Shown here: positions 6,701 to 12,325 of the stretch, one piece after another
Numbering within the stretch: position 1 is the first letter of the stretch
Layout of the letters: every line of letters begins with the position of its first letter
DNA from: a virus
Strand: one strand, 5' to 3'
DNA: 22,339 nt
IMG/VR virus record: IMGVR_UViG_3300020171_000138
Location: 1-22,339 of that record
The notes under the pieces: model-generated
Database searches by the model: none
What the model was told of the DNA's origin: nothing
What the model saw: only the letters and a program-made list of their open reading frames with translations
Made by a program: the position numbers and the translations under genes

Positions 6701-7271
6701 GTTCCAGTTCCTCCTCGTAGTCACTGCATTTTCTCTGGTCTGCTAGGCATCCGAGTTTGTCGCTCTTGGTGTTGTAGCAGATCCCGAACAGGTTGTGCGT
6801 GCATGTGTCGCATTTCATTTCAAATCCCTCCTTGAATGTATTCATGTCGTATCGGAACCGCACCCTAAGTTTCGTCTGTGGCAATCTGGTTCCGTGTTTC
6901 ATGCAGAAATCCATCGGAACGCTCTTGCGTCCGCTTAGGCAGATGTTCACCATGTCAGGGCTAATGAGGTATGTCTGCTCATGGTCACGGAAGTTCAGCA
7001 CGAACAACGGGTAGACTCCCTGGTAGTTGACCTTGGACAGTTCTCCGAGTTGTGTAAGAGTAGTCTGTGGTATGCTCCGTCCCTTGTGGCTTTTCAGTTC
7101 CAATAGAAACAGTTTAGAGTTGGTGAACATGATGTAGTCGCAGATGTTCTTGCCAGTGAACCTGGTATTGGTGGCATTGCTCCAACCTCCGGCGTCCACA
7201 ATGCGCATACAAAACATGTCATCTGGTATACTCTTGCGGAAATCCTCCTCGAATCGTTTGCCGTCGTTCAT
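6687..7271 (-). CDS. RecU-like Holliday junction resolvase with C-terminal Cys-rich extension
   Basis: This 194-residue protein starts at ATG 7271 in an ATGA overlap. The nuclease core spans about residues 5-125: GKRFEEDFRKSIP at the N-terminus, catalytic CDYIMF (Asp) and LFLLELKSHKGRSIPQ (Glu-x-Lys), then YQGVYPLFVLNF and TYLISPDMV, all in RecU/PD-(D/E)XK order. RecU resolves four-way junctions, a step that would linearise branched phage DNA before packaging. Residues about 155-185 add CDTCTHNLFGIC and a further two cysteines, a likely zinc knuckle not found in standard RecU. RecU is best known in Firmicutes and their phages. Confidence 0.75.
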   Translation of the reverse strand: MNDGKRFEEDFRKSIPDDMFCMRIVDAGGWSNATNTRFTGKNICDYIMFTNSKLFLLELKSHKGRSIPQTTLTQLGELSKVNYQGVYPLFVLNFRDHEQTYLISPDMVNICLSGRKSVPMDFCMKHGTRLPQTKLRVRFRYDMNTFKEGFEMKCDTCTHNLFGICYNTKSDKLGCLADQRKCSDYEEELEHDVH

Positions 7272-7561
7272 AGGCTCAACCTGATATCGTTGATGAGTTC
7301 CTGTGCCTCGATGGGATGCGTCGCGATGTTCAGCAGCACCACGTCGTTGCACTTGAGGCTACACACGATAGCTAGGTTCTTCTCGTGGTGTATGACTTCC
7401 TTGCCGTAGGTACGTACGTTGTGCTTGGTCTTGGGGATGCGGTGTGCCAGTTGTGCCATGTCCAGCGATATCGGACGGTTGCAGACTTCGCACTTGTGTC
7501 CGTTCTTGGTGAGCATCCGTAGTTTCAGTTCAAGCATGTCCAATCGTTCCTTGAGTGTCAT
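7268..7561 (-). CDS. HNH-like zinc nuclease-fold protein
   Basis: This 97-residue protein starts at ATG 7561 with AAGGAG 6 bases upstream. CEVCNRPIS (about residue 24), AQLAHRIPK (about 36), HHEKNLAIVCSLKCND (about 57-73) give a Cys-x2-Cys, His and Asn-x4-Cys-x3-Cys array as in HNH nucleases. The conserved pattern H...N...C is present, but the strict DH pair is AH here, so activity is uncertain. The gene is coupled by ATGA to the RecU-like resolvase, suggesting a role in DNA processing rather than free homing. Confidence 0.6.
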   Translation of the reverse strand: MTLKERLDMLELKLRMLTKNGHKCEVCNRPISLDMAQLAHRIPKTKHNVRTYGKEVIHHEKNLAIVCSLKCNDVVLLNIATHPIEAQELINDIRLSL

Positions 7562-7575
7562 TCAGTTCTCCTTGA

Positions 7576-7665
7576 TCGGGTCGGGTGGAATCGAACCACC
7601 TGTTTTCCTTGCAACCAATGCCACTTTCCGTGGGACGGTGGGCTTACCGCTCGTCTACCGCACAA
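7576..7665 (-). tRNA. tRNA-like element, clear 3' half, abnormal 5' half
   Basis: Reading the minus strand, a perfect T arm (GGTGG, TTCGATT, CCACC; 7600-7584) is followed by a seven-base 3' acceptor strand CGACCCG (7583-7577) and an A discriminator (7576). A D-arm-like segment with GG precedes it, but I cannot find a matching 5' acceptor strand (CGGGTCG) nor a standard 5+7+5 anticodon arm. The 5' boundary given is approximate. It may be a degenerate tRNA or a tRNA mimic. Confidence 0.4.
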
Positions 7666-7694
7666 CGTACGATAGCCACGACTGCTGTATGGTT

Positions 7695-7715
7695 TTCCTG
7701 TACAACGTACAGGAA
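7695..7715. other. Perfect 9-bp stem, 3-base loop hairpin between tRNA-like elements
   Basis: TTCCTGTAC (7695-7703), a three-base loop and GTACAGGAA (7707-7715) form a perfect inverted repeat in the spacer between the two tRNA-like elements. There is no following U run on the minus strand, so it is not a normal terminator; it could be a processing signal for flanking RNAs. Confidence 0.6.
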
Positions 7716-7717
7716 TC

Positions 7718-7787
7718 TAGGGGAAGCAGGACTTGAACCTACAATATCCGGTGCTACCTTTGTGTCTACCAATTCCACCATTCCCCT
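7718..7787 (-). tRNA. tRNA-Leu-like element lacking a normal anticodon arm
   Basis: On the minus strand the 7-bp acceptor stem is perfect (AGGGGAA with TTCCCCT) with an A discriminator at 7718. The D arm GTG-GAATTGGTAGA-CAC is leucine-like, and the T arm GTAGG-TTCAAGT-CCTGC pairs with one G-U. Only 19 bases (7762-7744) separate the D and T arms, against at least 21-22 in an ordinary tRNA, and they form no 5-bp anticodon stem; only GGT-AGC-ACC can pair. It is either a deletion derivative of a tRNA or a tRNA-like structure with another role. No anticodon can be read. Confidence 0.5.
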
Positions 7788-7791
7788 GTGT

Positions 7792-7854
7792 GGCCTCTCC
7801 TGGGTGGGAGAAGCCGAATTTTCTTCGGTCTATCCTTTTTTCGTTGTTCACCCA
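7792..7854 (-). ncRNA. Candidate pseudoknot RNA upstream of the tRNA-like elements
   Basis: The minus-strand RNA has a 9-bp stem (GGCTTCTCC 7815-7807 with GGAGAGGCC 7800-7792, one G-U) whose whole six-base loop CACCCA (7806-7801) is complementary to TGGGTG at 7854-7849. Between them is the hairpin CCGAA-GAAAA-TTCGG (7828-7814), which abuts the first stem. Together they can form an H-type pseudoknot with stacked helices. This stretch (7788-7891) has no gene. Being RNA structure seen by eye only, function is unknown. Confidence 0.4.
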
Positions 7855-7891
7855 ACCATACGGTCCGGGTGTGTCCATGAGTGTATAATGA

Positions 7892-8119
7892 CTATTTGGC
7901 TCCCTCCTTTATCCGATAGGTCGTCGCTGTGCGATTCACCCCACCGGATACCTTTTGGATTTTCCCCGACACGATCAACGCTTGTATCGAATTAATGACC
8001 GTCTTGATGTTCCAACCAGTAAGTTCTACCAGTTGGTTGTACGATAGCTGCACTAGACCGTCCAGGGAATTTTCTTTCAGTGTCGTAAACATTGCCAGTT
8101 CATACGCTTTTATTGTCAT
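7892..8119 (-). CDS. Winged-helix DNA-binding protein, probably from a leaderless mRNA
   Basis: This 75-residue protein starts at ATG 8119 and is a compact winged helix: SYNQLVELTGWNIKTVINSI (about residues 27-46) is the HTH, followed by SGKIQKVSGG and TATTYRIKEGAK as the wing. It is probably a transcription regulator. No Shine-Dalgarno site is present; instead a perfect sigma70 promoter ends six bases before the ATG, so the transcript should begin at or next to the A of ATG. Its independent promoter inside the early operon, just upstream of the RNA patch, suggests early, strong or self-controlled expression. Confidence 0.7.
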   Translation of the reverse strand: MTIKAYELAMFTTLKENSLDGLVQLSYNQLVELTGWNIKTVINSIQALIVSGKIQKVSGGVNRTATTYRIKEGAK

Positions 8120-8125
8120 ATGCTT

Positions 8126-8154
8126 ATTATAAGGGTAGGTGTTGTATATGTCAA
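8126..8154 (-). promoter_or_regulatory. Perfect consensus sigma70 promoter
   Basis: On the minus strand TTGACA (8154-8149) and TATAAT (8131-8126) are separated by exactly 17 bases, preceded by an A/T-rich stretch (8155-8170) that could act as an UP element. The predicted start is at about 8119, the first base of the downstream ATG. It drives the winged-helix gene, the tRNA-like region and probably genes further left. Confidence 0.85.
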
Positions 8155-8163
8155 CAAAAAGTT

Positions 8164-8457
8164 TCAACAAAATAACGCCTGTTGTCCCAACGCCTTTTCT
8201 TCCTCGGTAAGATGCACTGACACCTTGCGATATCGTCCCTTGCCTGGTAGCGTCTCCATGTCGCATTGGATGGCTGTCATGCGGTAGATGCGTGCAACAG
8301 TCTCCTGCAACGGAATTCCCTTGTATTCGTTCCTCCGTAGCTCGTCCATGGTGTCGTTGTAGATATCCCATGCTATGACAGTCTTACCAGGCTCGTAGCG
8401 ACGGCAGACGTTGATGATTGCTTGACGGATGGTGAACTTCTTTTTCAATTCGGTCAT
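8164..8457 (-). CDS. Hypothetical winged-helix-like protein, 97 residues
   Basis: The gene starts at ATG 8457 in the GGAGGACGTATGA junction that also occurs at 5856 and 6065. MTELKKKFTIRQAIINVCRR is followed by a helical region (TVIAWDIYNDTMDELRRNE, LQETVARIYRMT) and a basic RYRKVSVHL strand, which together resemble a small winged helix. The last residues lie just upstream of the consensus promoter. No family recognised. Confidence 0.55.
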   Translation of the reverse strand: MTELKKKFTIRQAIINVCRRYEPGKTVIAWDIYNDTMDELRRNEYKGIPLQETVARIYRMTAIQCDMETLPGKGRYRKVSVHLTEEEKALGQQALFC

Positions 8458-8837
8458 ACGTCCTCCCCGCTAAACAATCTTTTCATCTCGGCATTGACCT
8501 CATCGCGTTTATGCCTTAGTTGGTCAAAATTCTTGCTGTCTACCTGCGTTTTACTCAATTCGGAGTTGATGCTGAATTGCAATTCTCTCCATTTATTGTC
8601 CAGCCTTATGATTTTTTCATGGGTGGCCTTTGGGTATATTGAGTTTTTGTATTCCACTTCGAGAAATTGAAATTTGCTATGATCAGAATATCCTATCGCC
8701 ACCAAAGCCGCTATTGCCCGATTCTTGGTTGAATACTTCTTTGCCTTTACGCAATCATCACAAGATGCATGGGTGCCTGTTTTGCGATTAAGACCACCCA
8801 TATATTTTCTGGTTTCTTTGTTACGAATAACAATCAT
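8454..8837 (-). CDS. Hypothetical protein with a C-terminal coiled coil, 127 residues
   Basis: The start is ATG 8837 with AAGGAG 6 bases upstream. The N-terminus (MIVIRNKETRKYMGG) is beta-rich and contains ASCDDCVKAKKYSTKN, a single CxxC. Residues about 70-125 are strongly helical and charged (IIRLDNKWRELQFSINSEL), likely coiled coil. It ends SGEDV in the shared overlapping junction. Function unknown. Confidence 0.55.
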   Translation of the reverse strand: MIVIRNKETRKYMGGLNRKTGTHASCDDCVKAKKYSTKNRAIAALVAIGYSDHSKFQFLEVEYKNSIYPKATHEKIIRLDNKWRELQFSINSELSKTQVDSKNFDQLRHKRDEVNAEMKRLFSGEDV

Positions 8838-8840
8838 ACA

Positions 8841-9218
8841 TCACTCCTTGATTTTCCGCACACTGACAATCCATTGTGGCGGTATGATGCCGAGATATAC
8901 GTACCAGTACTTCGTGAGTTCTGGCTTTGCGTCGAATCCCTCAACCTTTCGCTCTCCGAGTGCAGCACAGAAGATATCGAACGGTATCAGCTTTTCCGTA
9001 GCAAGCGGGACAGGTATGTTTACCTTGACAATCGCTTGTGTCCTTCCCCGTGTAGCCCACGATTGGTTCTGCACGTTCGGGTCAATGGTAAGCCATTGCG
9101 TGTGCTGGATGAACGCTATCTTTTCATCTTCATTGACCGGTGTTACACCTTTTGTCAGACCGTTCTTCTTGATCGCGTCGGCGTTGGTCGCTGTTGTGAA
9201 GTGGTATAGTATGTTCAA
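8841..9218 (-). CDS. Hypothetical protein, possibly ADP-ribosyltransferase-like
   Basis: The likely start is TTG 9218, because GGAGG lies 6 bases upstream and its first bases overlap the previous stop; this gives 125 residues. The N-terminal pattern LYHFTTATNADAIKKNGL (a YHxT motif followed by a helix and a GL turn) recalls the first motif of ART-fold and RNA 2'-phosphotransferase proteins. A later FIQHTQWLTIDPNVQNQSW may correspond to the second strand. I cannot identify the catalytic Glu with confidence, so this is a weak fold guess. If right, it could modify a host target early in infection. Confidence 0.45.
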   Translation of the reverse strand: MNILYHFTTATNADAIKKNGLTKGVTPVNEDEKIAFIQHTQWLTIDPNVQNQSWATRGRTQAIVKVNIPVPLATEKLIPFDIFCAALGERKVEGFDAKPELTKYWYVYLGIIPPQWIVSVRKIKE

Positions 9219-9391
9219 AATACACCTCCCGTGCAAACCTCTTGTTCGATGAGGTCGTAGAACTCATGGTCGTCGATGTCAGACGGCACTCCGTCGAGCG
9301 TTACCCCGTGGATGTCGTGTGCGTCTCCACAATGCACTGTCAACTCGACCTCGCATAGTTGCCCGTGGTAGTCGAACGATACTCGGCTCAT
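9215..9391 (-). CDS. Small acidic protein, 58 residues
   Basis: The ORF runs from ATG 9391, with GGGGGAGG directly upstream, to a TGA overlapping the TTG start of the next gene. The product (MSRVSFDYHGQLCEVELTVH at the start) is beta-rich then strongly acidic, with DGVPSDIDDHEFYDLIEQE and two cysteines. It is coupled at both ends by four-base overlaps. No family recognised; acidic small phage proteins sometimes mimic DNA, but nothing here proves it. Confidence 0.55.
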   Translation of the reverse strand: MSRVSFDYHGQLCEVELTVHCGDAHDIHGVTLDGVPSDIDDHEFYDLIEQEVCTGGVF

Positions 9392-9477
9392 AGCCTCCCC
9401 CTGTCTATCAGATACTTCAAGATGATACCGAACACGGTTCCACCTGCGAAAATCAACACAATCGCCACCTGTTCCAT
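9388..9477 (-). CDS. Tiny single-pass membrane protein, 29 residues
   Basis: The ORF starts at ATG 9477 with GGAGG 5 bases upstream and ends with ATGA overlap to the next gene. Residues 3-23 (QVAIVLIFAGGTVFGIILKY) form one transmembrane helix, followed by a short basic tail, LIDRGRL. The strong ribosome site and the exact overlap argue that it is translated. Tiny phage membrane proteins may regulate host membrane enzymes or lysis; the role here is unknown. Confidence 0.6.
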   Translation of the reverse strand: MEQVAIVLIFAGGTVFGIILKYLIDRGRL

Positions 9478-9486
9478 GCTACCCTC

Positions 9487-9936
9487 CTAGATTACTATAT
9501 TGATAAATCTTTCCATGGCATTTAATAGTCTATGTATCTTCCAATGGCAAGATTTACAAACCCATACCACTTCTAACGGTTTAGAATAATCGCTATGGTG
9601 GGCATAAATAGATACTCCTAATGCTCCACATATTGAACACACTTTTGGTCTTGCTAATTTACCATCCCTAATTGCATTATTAATTATATCACGAGCTTTT
9701 ATTTTTTCTGGATTTAAGAGTTTATAACTAACACTCCTTTTTCTAACACCATTTTTCTTGTATCTTTCTCTGTCATATTTACGATAATATTCAAGATTAT
9801 TATTTCTTGTTCTAATTGCATCTGTTTTAGTGCATTCTTTACACTTGTTTAAATAACCATCACTCATTTCTGGATGTCTATAAAATTCACTAATTGGTTT
9901 AGTAAGACAACATTTAAAACATTTCTTGGTTTCCAT
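9487..9936 (-). CDS. HNH endonuclease, probably a free-standing homing nuclease
   Basis: This 149-residue protein starts at ATG 9936. The N-terminus has a zinc-binding segment, KKCFKCCLTKPISEFYRHP with CKECTK, of the type found in phage HNH homing enzymes. The C-terminus holds the HNH array: VCSICGALG, AHHSDYSKPLEVVWVC and CHWKIHRL. Base composition is much more A/T-rich than the neighbours, no Shine-Dalgarno site is visible, and the gene sits alone between SSB and a small membrane-protein gene with short noncoding flanks. This all suggests recent insertion. Such enzymes cut phage lacking the insert and spread by recombination. Confidence 0.8.
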   Translation of the reverse strand: METKKCFKCCLTKPISEFYRHPEMSDGYLNKCKECTKTDAIRTRNNNLEYYRKYDRERYKKNGVRKRSVSYKLLNPEKIKARDIINNAIRDGKLARPKVCSICGALGVSIYAHHSDYSKPLEVVWVCKSCHWKIHRLLNAMERFINIVI

Positions 9937-9973
9937 ATTTTAATTATATTATACTAAAATGGTTCTGTCTATA

Positions 9974-10396
9974 TTAAAATGGTATTTCAAAGTCAACTCC
10001 GTCGTCAACAAATCCCTCTGGTCCAGGGAATCCAGTACCCTTCGGAGCGAATCCCTGTTGCCTCGGCTGTTCGGCCTGTTCTTCCTTGTCCTTGCCACCG
10101 AGCAACTGGACGTCCCTCACGACGATTTCCACCCGGCTGTTCTTCTGACCATCCTTCTCCCATCGGTTTTGCCGTAGCGAGCCTGTCAGCCCTATCTGCT
10201 TGCCTTTGGTGAGGTATTGGTTCAGCGTCTCGGCAAGTTTACCGAACAACACGCAAGAGAAGAACGAAGTGTCCTTTTTGTCCCCGTATCCAGTATCCAC
10301 CGCGACACTGAAGTTCCCAACAGGTTTTCCGTCGTTGGTGAACCGCAATGTCTGGTCGTCGGTCAATCTCCCAATCAATGAAACGCTATTCAACAT
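9974..10396 (-). CDS. ssb: Single-stranded DNA-binding protein
   Basis: This 140-residue protein starts at ATG 10396 with AAGGAG 5 bases upstream. The OB fold covers residues 1-100: MLNSVSLIGRLTDDQTLRF, NFSVAV, FFSCVLFGKLAE, GKQIGLTGSLRQNRWEKDG and VEIVVRDVQLL are in SSB order. A Gly/Pro/Gln-rich linker follows, and the acidic tip ends DFEIPF, the partner-binding peptide. SSB coats single-stranded DNA during replication and recombination. It is encoded with the Rad52-like protein and nuclease upstream, as in many phage recombination modules. Confidence 0.92.
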   Translation of the reverse strand: MLNSVSLIGRLTDDQTLRFTNDGKPVGNFSVAVDTGYGDKKDTSFFSCVLFGKLAETLNQYLTKGKQIGLTGSLRQNRWEKDGQKNSRVEIVVRDVQLLGGKDKEEQAEQPRQQGFAPKGTGFPGPEGFVDDGVDFEIPF

Positions 10397-10405
10397 ATGC
10401 TCTCC

Positions 10406-10588
10406 TTATTGCCCTATTACCGGGTTGTCGTCGTCCTCGTATATTTCTCCGTCGCCCCAAGCATCCTCGTCCATGTCGCGGATATCATCGATGCTTTCAT
10501 GCCTACCAGTGCTGTACGACAAATCTCCGTAGCGGAAACTTTGTGCGTCGCTGGTTGCGATAAACTCCAATGCTTCTTGTCTGGTCAT
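10406..10588 (-). CDS. Small acidic protein, 60 residues
   Basis: The start is ATG 10588 with AAGGAG 8 bases upstream, downstream of a candidate promoter at 10611-10639. It begins MTRQEALEFIATSDAQSFRY and ends with a very acidic tail (MDEDAWGDGEIYEDDDNPV). No domain recognised. It could be a regulator or DNA mimic, but this is only compositional. SSB follows 10 bases later. Confidence 0.6.
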   Translation of the reverse strand: MTRQEALEFIATSDAQSFRYGDLSYSTGRHESIDDIRDMDEDAWGDGEIYEDDDNPVIGQ

Positions 10589-10610
10589 TTCCGTATCTCC
10601 TTGTATCTAT

Positions 10611-10639
10611 ACCTTACACTACCAGTTACACCATGTCAA
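10611..10639 (-). promoter_or_regulatory. Candidate internal promoter upstream of ssb
   Basis: On the minus strand a perfect -35 TTGACA (10639-10634) is 17 bases from TAAGGT (10616-10611), a 3/6 match to the -10 box. An A/T-rich stretch lies upstream. It sits in the 60-base gap between genes, where nothing is coded. The -10 is weak, so activity is uncertain. Confidence 0.45.
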
Positions 10640-10648
10640 CAAATATTT

Positions 10649-11143
10649 TCAGATTTTTTCCGCTTGCAATCCCATGAGGATTTGCTCGAACTTTCTGGTA
10701 TTCACCCCGGCTTCCATCATTTCTTGTATGGTGGTGTCTATCATGTCCTTTCTGTCCGACTTGTCGAAGTCACGCCAGCTTTTCGGTACGGCGATGTAGG
10801 GAACACTCGGCGGTATATCGTCTATGCGTGTGACGGTATGTTGGCGGTCGGTGAGGTAGATATACTCCTTGGCTCCGCAGATACGCAGCTTGAGTTGATC
10901 GCGCAGGTCCTCGAAGGAGTCATATGAACCACAACCGCTTTTCCAGTACTCTTGGATGAGCGAGTGCCACGCTCGGTTCTGTTCCTCCGAACCTGGTTGT
11001 TTTGGTAACTCTACGGTTACAGTGATGTACCCACCGGTTTTCTTGTCGCTTGCGGAATAGAGTTCCTTGATTCTTGGACGGAACTCGGCAGGGGCGAACC
11101 CCAAACCGAGCATTTCGTGTTTTACAGTGAATACTTCTGGCAT
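10649..11143 (-). CDS. NinB-like recombination protein (tentative)
   Basis: The start is ATG 11143 with AGGAAGG 7 bases upstream; a longer frame to 11233 would overlap the ASCH gene and lacks a site. The 164-residue product has an N-terminal beta-rich region (YITVTVELPKQPGSEEQNRA), then helices (WHSLIQEYW, SFEDLRDQLKLRI) and a C-terminal DKSDRKDMIDTTIQEMMEAG. The EEQN segment followed by Trp and late helices recalls NinB/Orf-type proteins, which bind single-stranded DNA and help load recombinases. The match is loose. The recombination neighbours support it. Confidence 0.4.
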   Translation of the reverse strand: MPEVFTVKHEMLGLGFAPAEFRPRIKELYSASDKKTGGYITVTVELPKQPGSEEQNRAWHSLIQEYWKSGCGSYDSFEDLRDQLKLRICGAKEYIYLTDRQHTVTRIDDIPPSVPYIAVPKSWRDFDKSDRKDMIDTTIQEMMEAGVNTRKFEQILMGLQAEKI

Positions 11144-11144
11144 G

Positions 11145-11702
11145 TTATACCTTCCTGAACTCGATTCTCCAAACCCAATCATTTTCTTCCCATGGATACC
11201 CACGCTTGGCGTTGAGATTGTTCCATAATTCACGATACATTGCTATTGGTTCATAATTGTCACGAGCAACATATGGGGCAGGAATGCCCTCCGCAATCGA
11301 ATCTACACTTGTGATGTCCTGCAACCGCTCTATACGACGGCTGACGACTTCGAGGTTGATACGTGATGCCCAACGTGGCATGAACATGGGTGATTTCCAT
11401 TTCCCACCATCTGTAATATCACTGATACAAACATCGTCTTCCCACTCATCGCCATCTTTTGCCTTATGGCACATATCTGGGTATGCAACAGCTTCCCGGC
11501 CTACCCAATATGCGAACTTCTCCTTTACCCACAATCTATCTCCAACCTGCCACGGTGACAAATCCCTTGCCACGTCATCAGGTGAGCAGATTGTCAGCAT
11601 CTTAAGAGCGTTGCCAGTGACAACTCGTCGTGTCACGGTCTTGCGTTCATCCAATATTGCTTGAACGCTCTCTGCGCTCATAATGATTGGTAGTTCTTTC
11701 AT
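11145..11702 (-). CDS. ASCH-domain protein
   Basis: This 185-residue protein starts at ATG 11702 in an ATGA overlap, with GGAGG 8 bases upstream. The first residues, PIIMSAESVQAILDERKTVT followed by RRV, are the hallmark of phage ASCH proteins. SPWQVGDRLWVKEKFAYW, PMFMPRWASRINLEVVSRR and IERLQDITSVDSIAEGIP then follow in the usual order, and YRELWNNLNAKRGYPWEEN with VWRIEF ends it. ASCH domains have a PUA-like beta-barrel fold and are thought to bind RNA; some have amidohydrolase activity. Its role in phages is not settled. It lies between nuclease and NinB-like genes. Confidence 0.8.
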   Translation of the reverse strand: MKELPIIMSAESVQAILDERKTVTRRVVTGNALKMLTICSPDDVARDLSPWQVGDRLWVKEKFAYWVGREAVAYPDMCHKAKDGDEWEDDVCISDITDGGKWKSPMFMPRWASRINLEVVSRRIERLQDITSVDSIAEGIPAPYVARDNYEPIAMYRELWNNLNAKRGYPWEENDWVWRIEFRKV

Positions 11703-12325
11703 TTCATTTCCTCCCGTATCTTCATCAGGTTCTTGTAGTCCCGTGGATGGTTGTACCACCACAGCTTGGCTATGCTCCTGAACAGGTTTGCCGACTCGAC
11801 GATATCGTCCTCGGTCCACTTGTCGTAGTACGTGTAGTCGCCGGTTCCTAAGTACAGGTCGGCAACATCGACGGGATCCGGTTCGCACATGAGATAGGCT
11901 GCCAACTGGATTACATGCCAACGGTAGCGGTGTCCACTCTTGAGGTCTACGAGCATCCGCTTTCCATCGACGGTTCCAAGGCGGTCTTTTGTACCGGCAT
12001 AGAACAATTCGTTGTGGAATGTTATTTGTTCGGTCTGCTCCCACAGTACGTCGTGGTCTTGCAGGAACAACTCGTATCCAACTAACGCGGCATGCACCCG
12101 TGAGTCCGTCAAGGTGTCCTCGTACAAGCACTGGTCGATGAGTTCGGTCATGGTGTGCATCTCGCTTCCATCGATGGCGTAGTGGCTCGCTATAAACGTC
12201 GAGTCGACGATGTGGGCGTACTGGAGCAGTTGCGTGACCGATGGTATGACGATAGGCTTCTTGGGGTCGTACTGGATGGAATATTCGTGCCGGTCGCTGT
12301 TGAATATCAGATAGTCTTGCAACAT
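11699..12325 (-). CDS. PD-(D/E)XK exonuclease-like protein
   Basis: This 208-residue protein starts at ATG 12325, adjoining the previous TAG. The nuclease motifs are YAGTKDRLGTVDGK (first Asp, about residue 100), MLVDLKSGHRYR (Asp-x-Lys) and HVIQLAAYLM (the Q-x3-Y helix typical of RecB/Cas4-like nucleases). The N-terminal part (ITHF region) is helical and contains the conserved His-bearing segment DGSEMHTMTE. Together with the Rad52-like protein encoded directly upstream it forms a likely exonuclease-annealing pair: the nuclease resects an end, the partner pairs it. Confidence 0.72.
   Translation of the reverse strand: MLQDYLIFNSDRHEYSIQYDPKKPIVIPSVTQLLQYAHIVDSTFIASHYAIDGSEMHTMTELIDQCLYEDTLTDSRVHAALVGYELFLQDHDVLWEQTEQITFHNELFYAGTKDRLGTVDGKRMLVDLKSGHRYRWHVIQLAAYLMCEPDPVDVADLYLGTGDYTYYDKWTEDDIVESANLFRSIAKLWWYNHPRDYKNLMKIREEMK

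Noticed and set aside
7831-7841. Plus-strand intrinsic terminator (hairpin at 7814-7828 then CCTTTTTT)
   Set aside because: No plus-strand gene lies here and five or more bases separate the stem from the T run; the structure fits better in minus-strand RNA.
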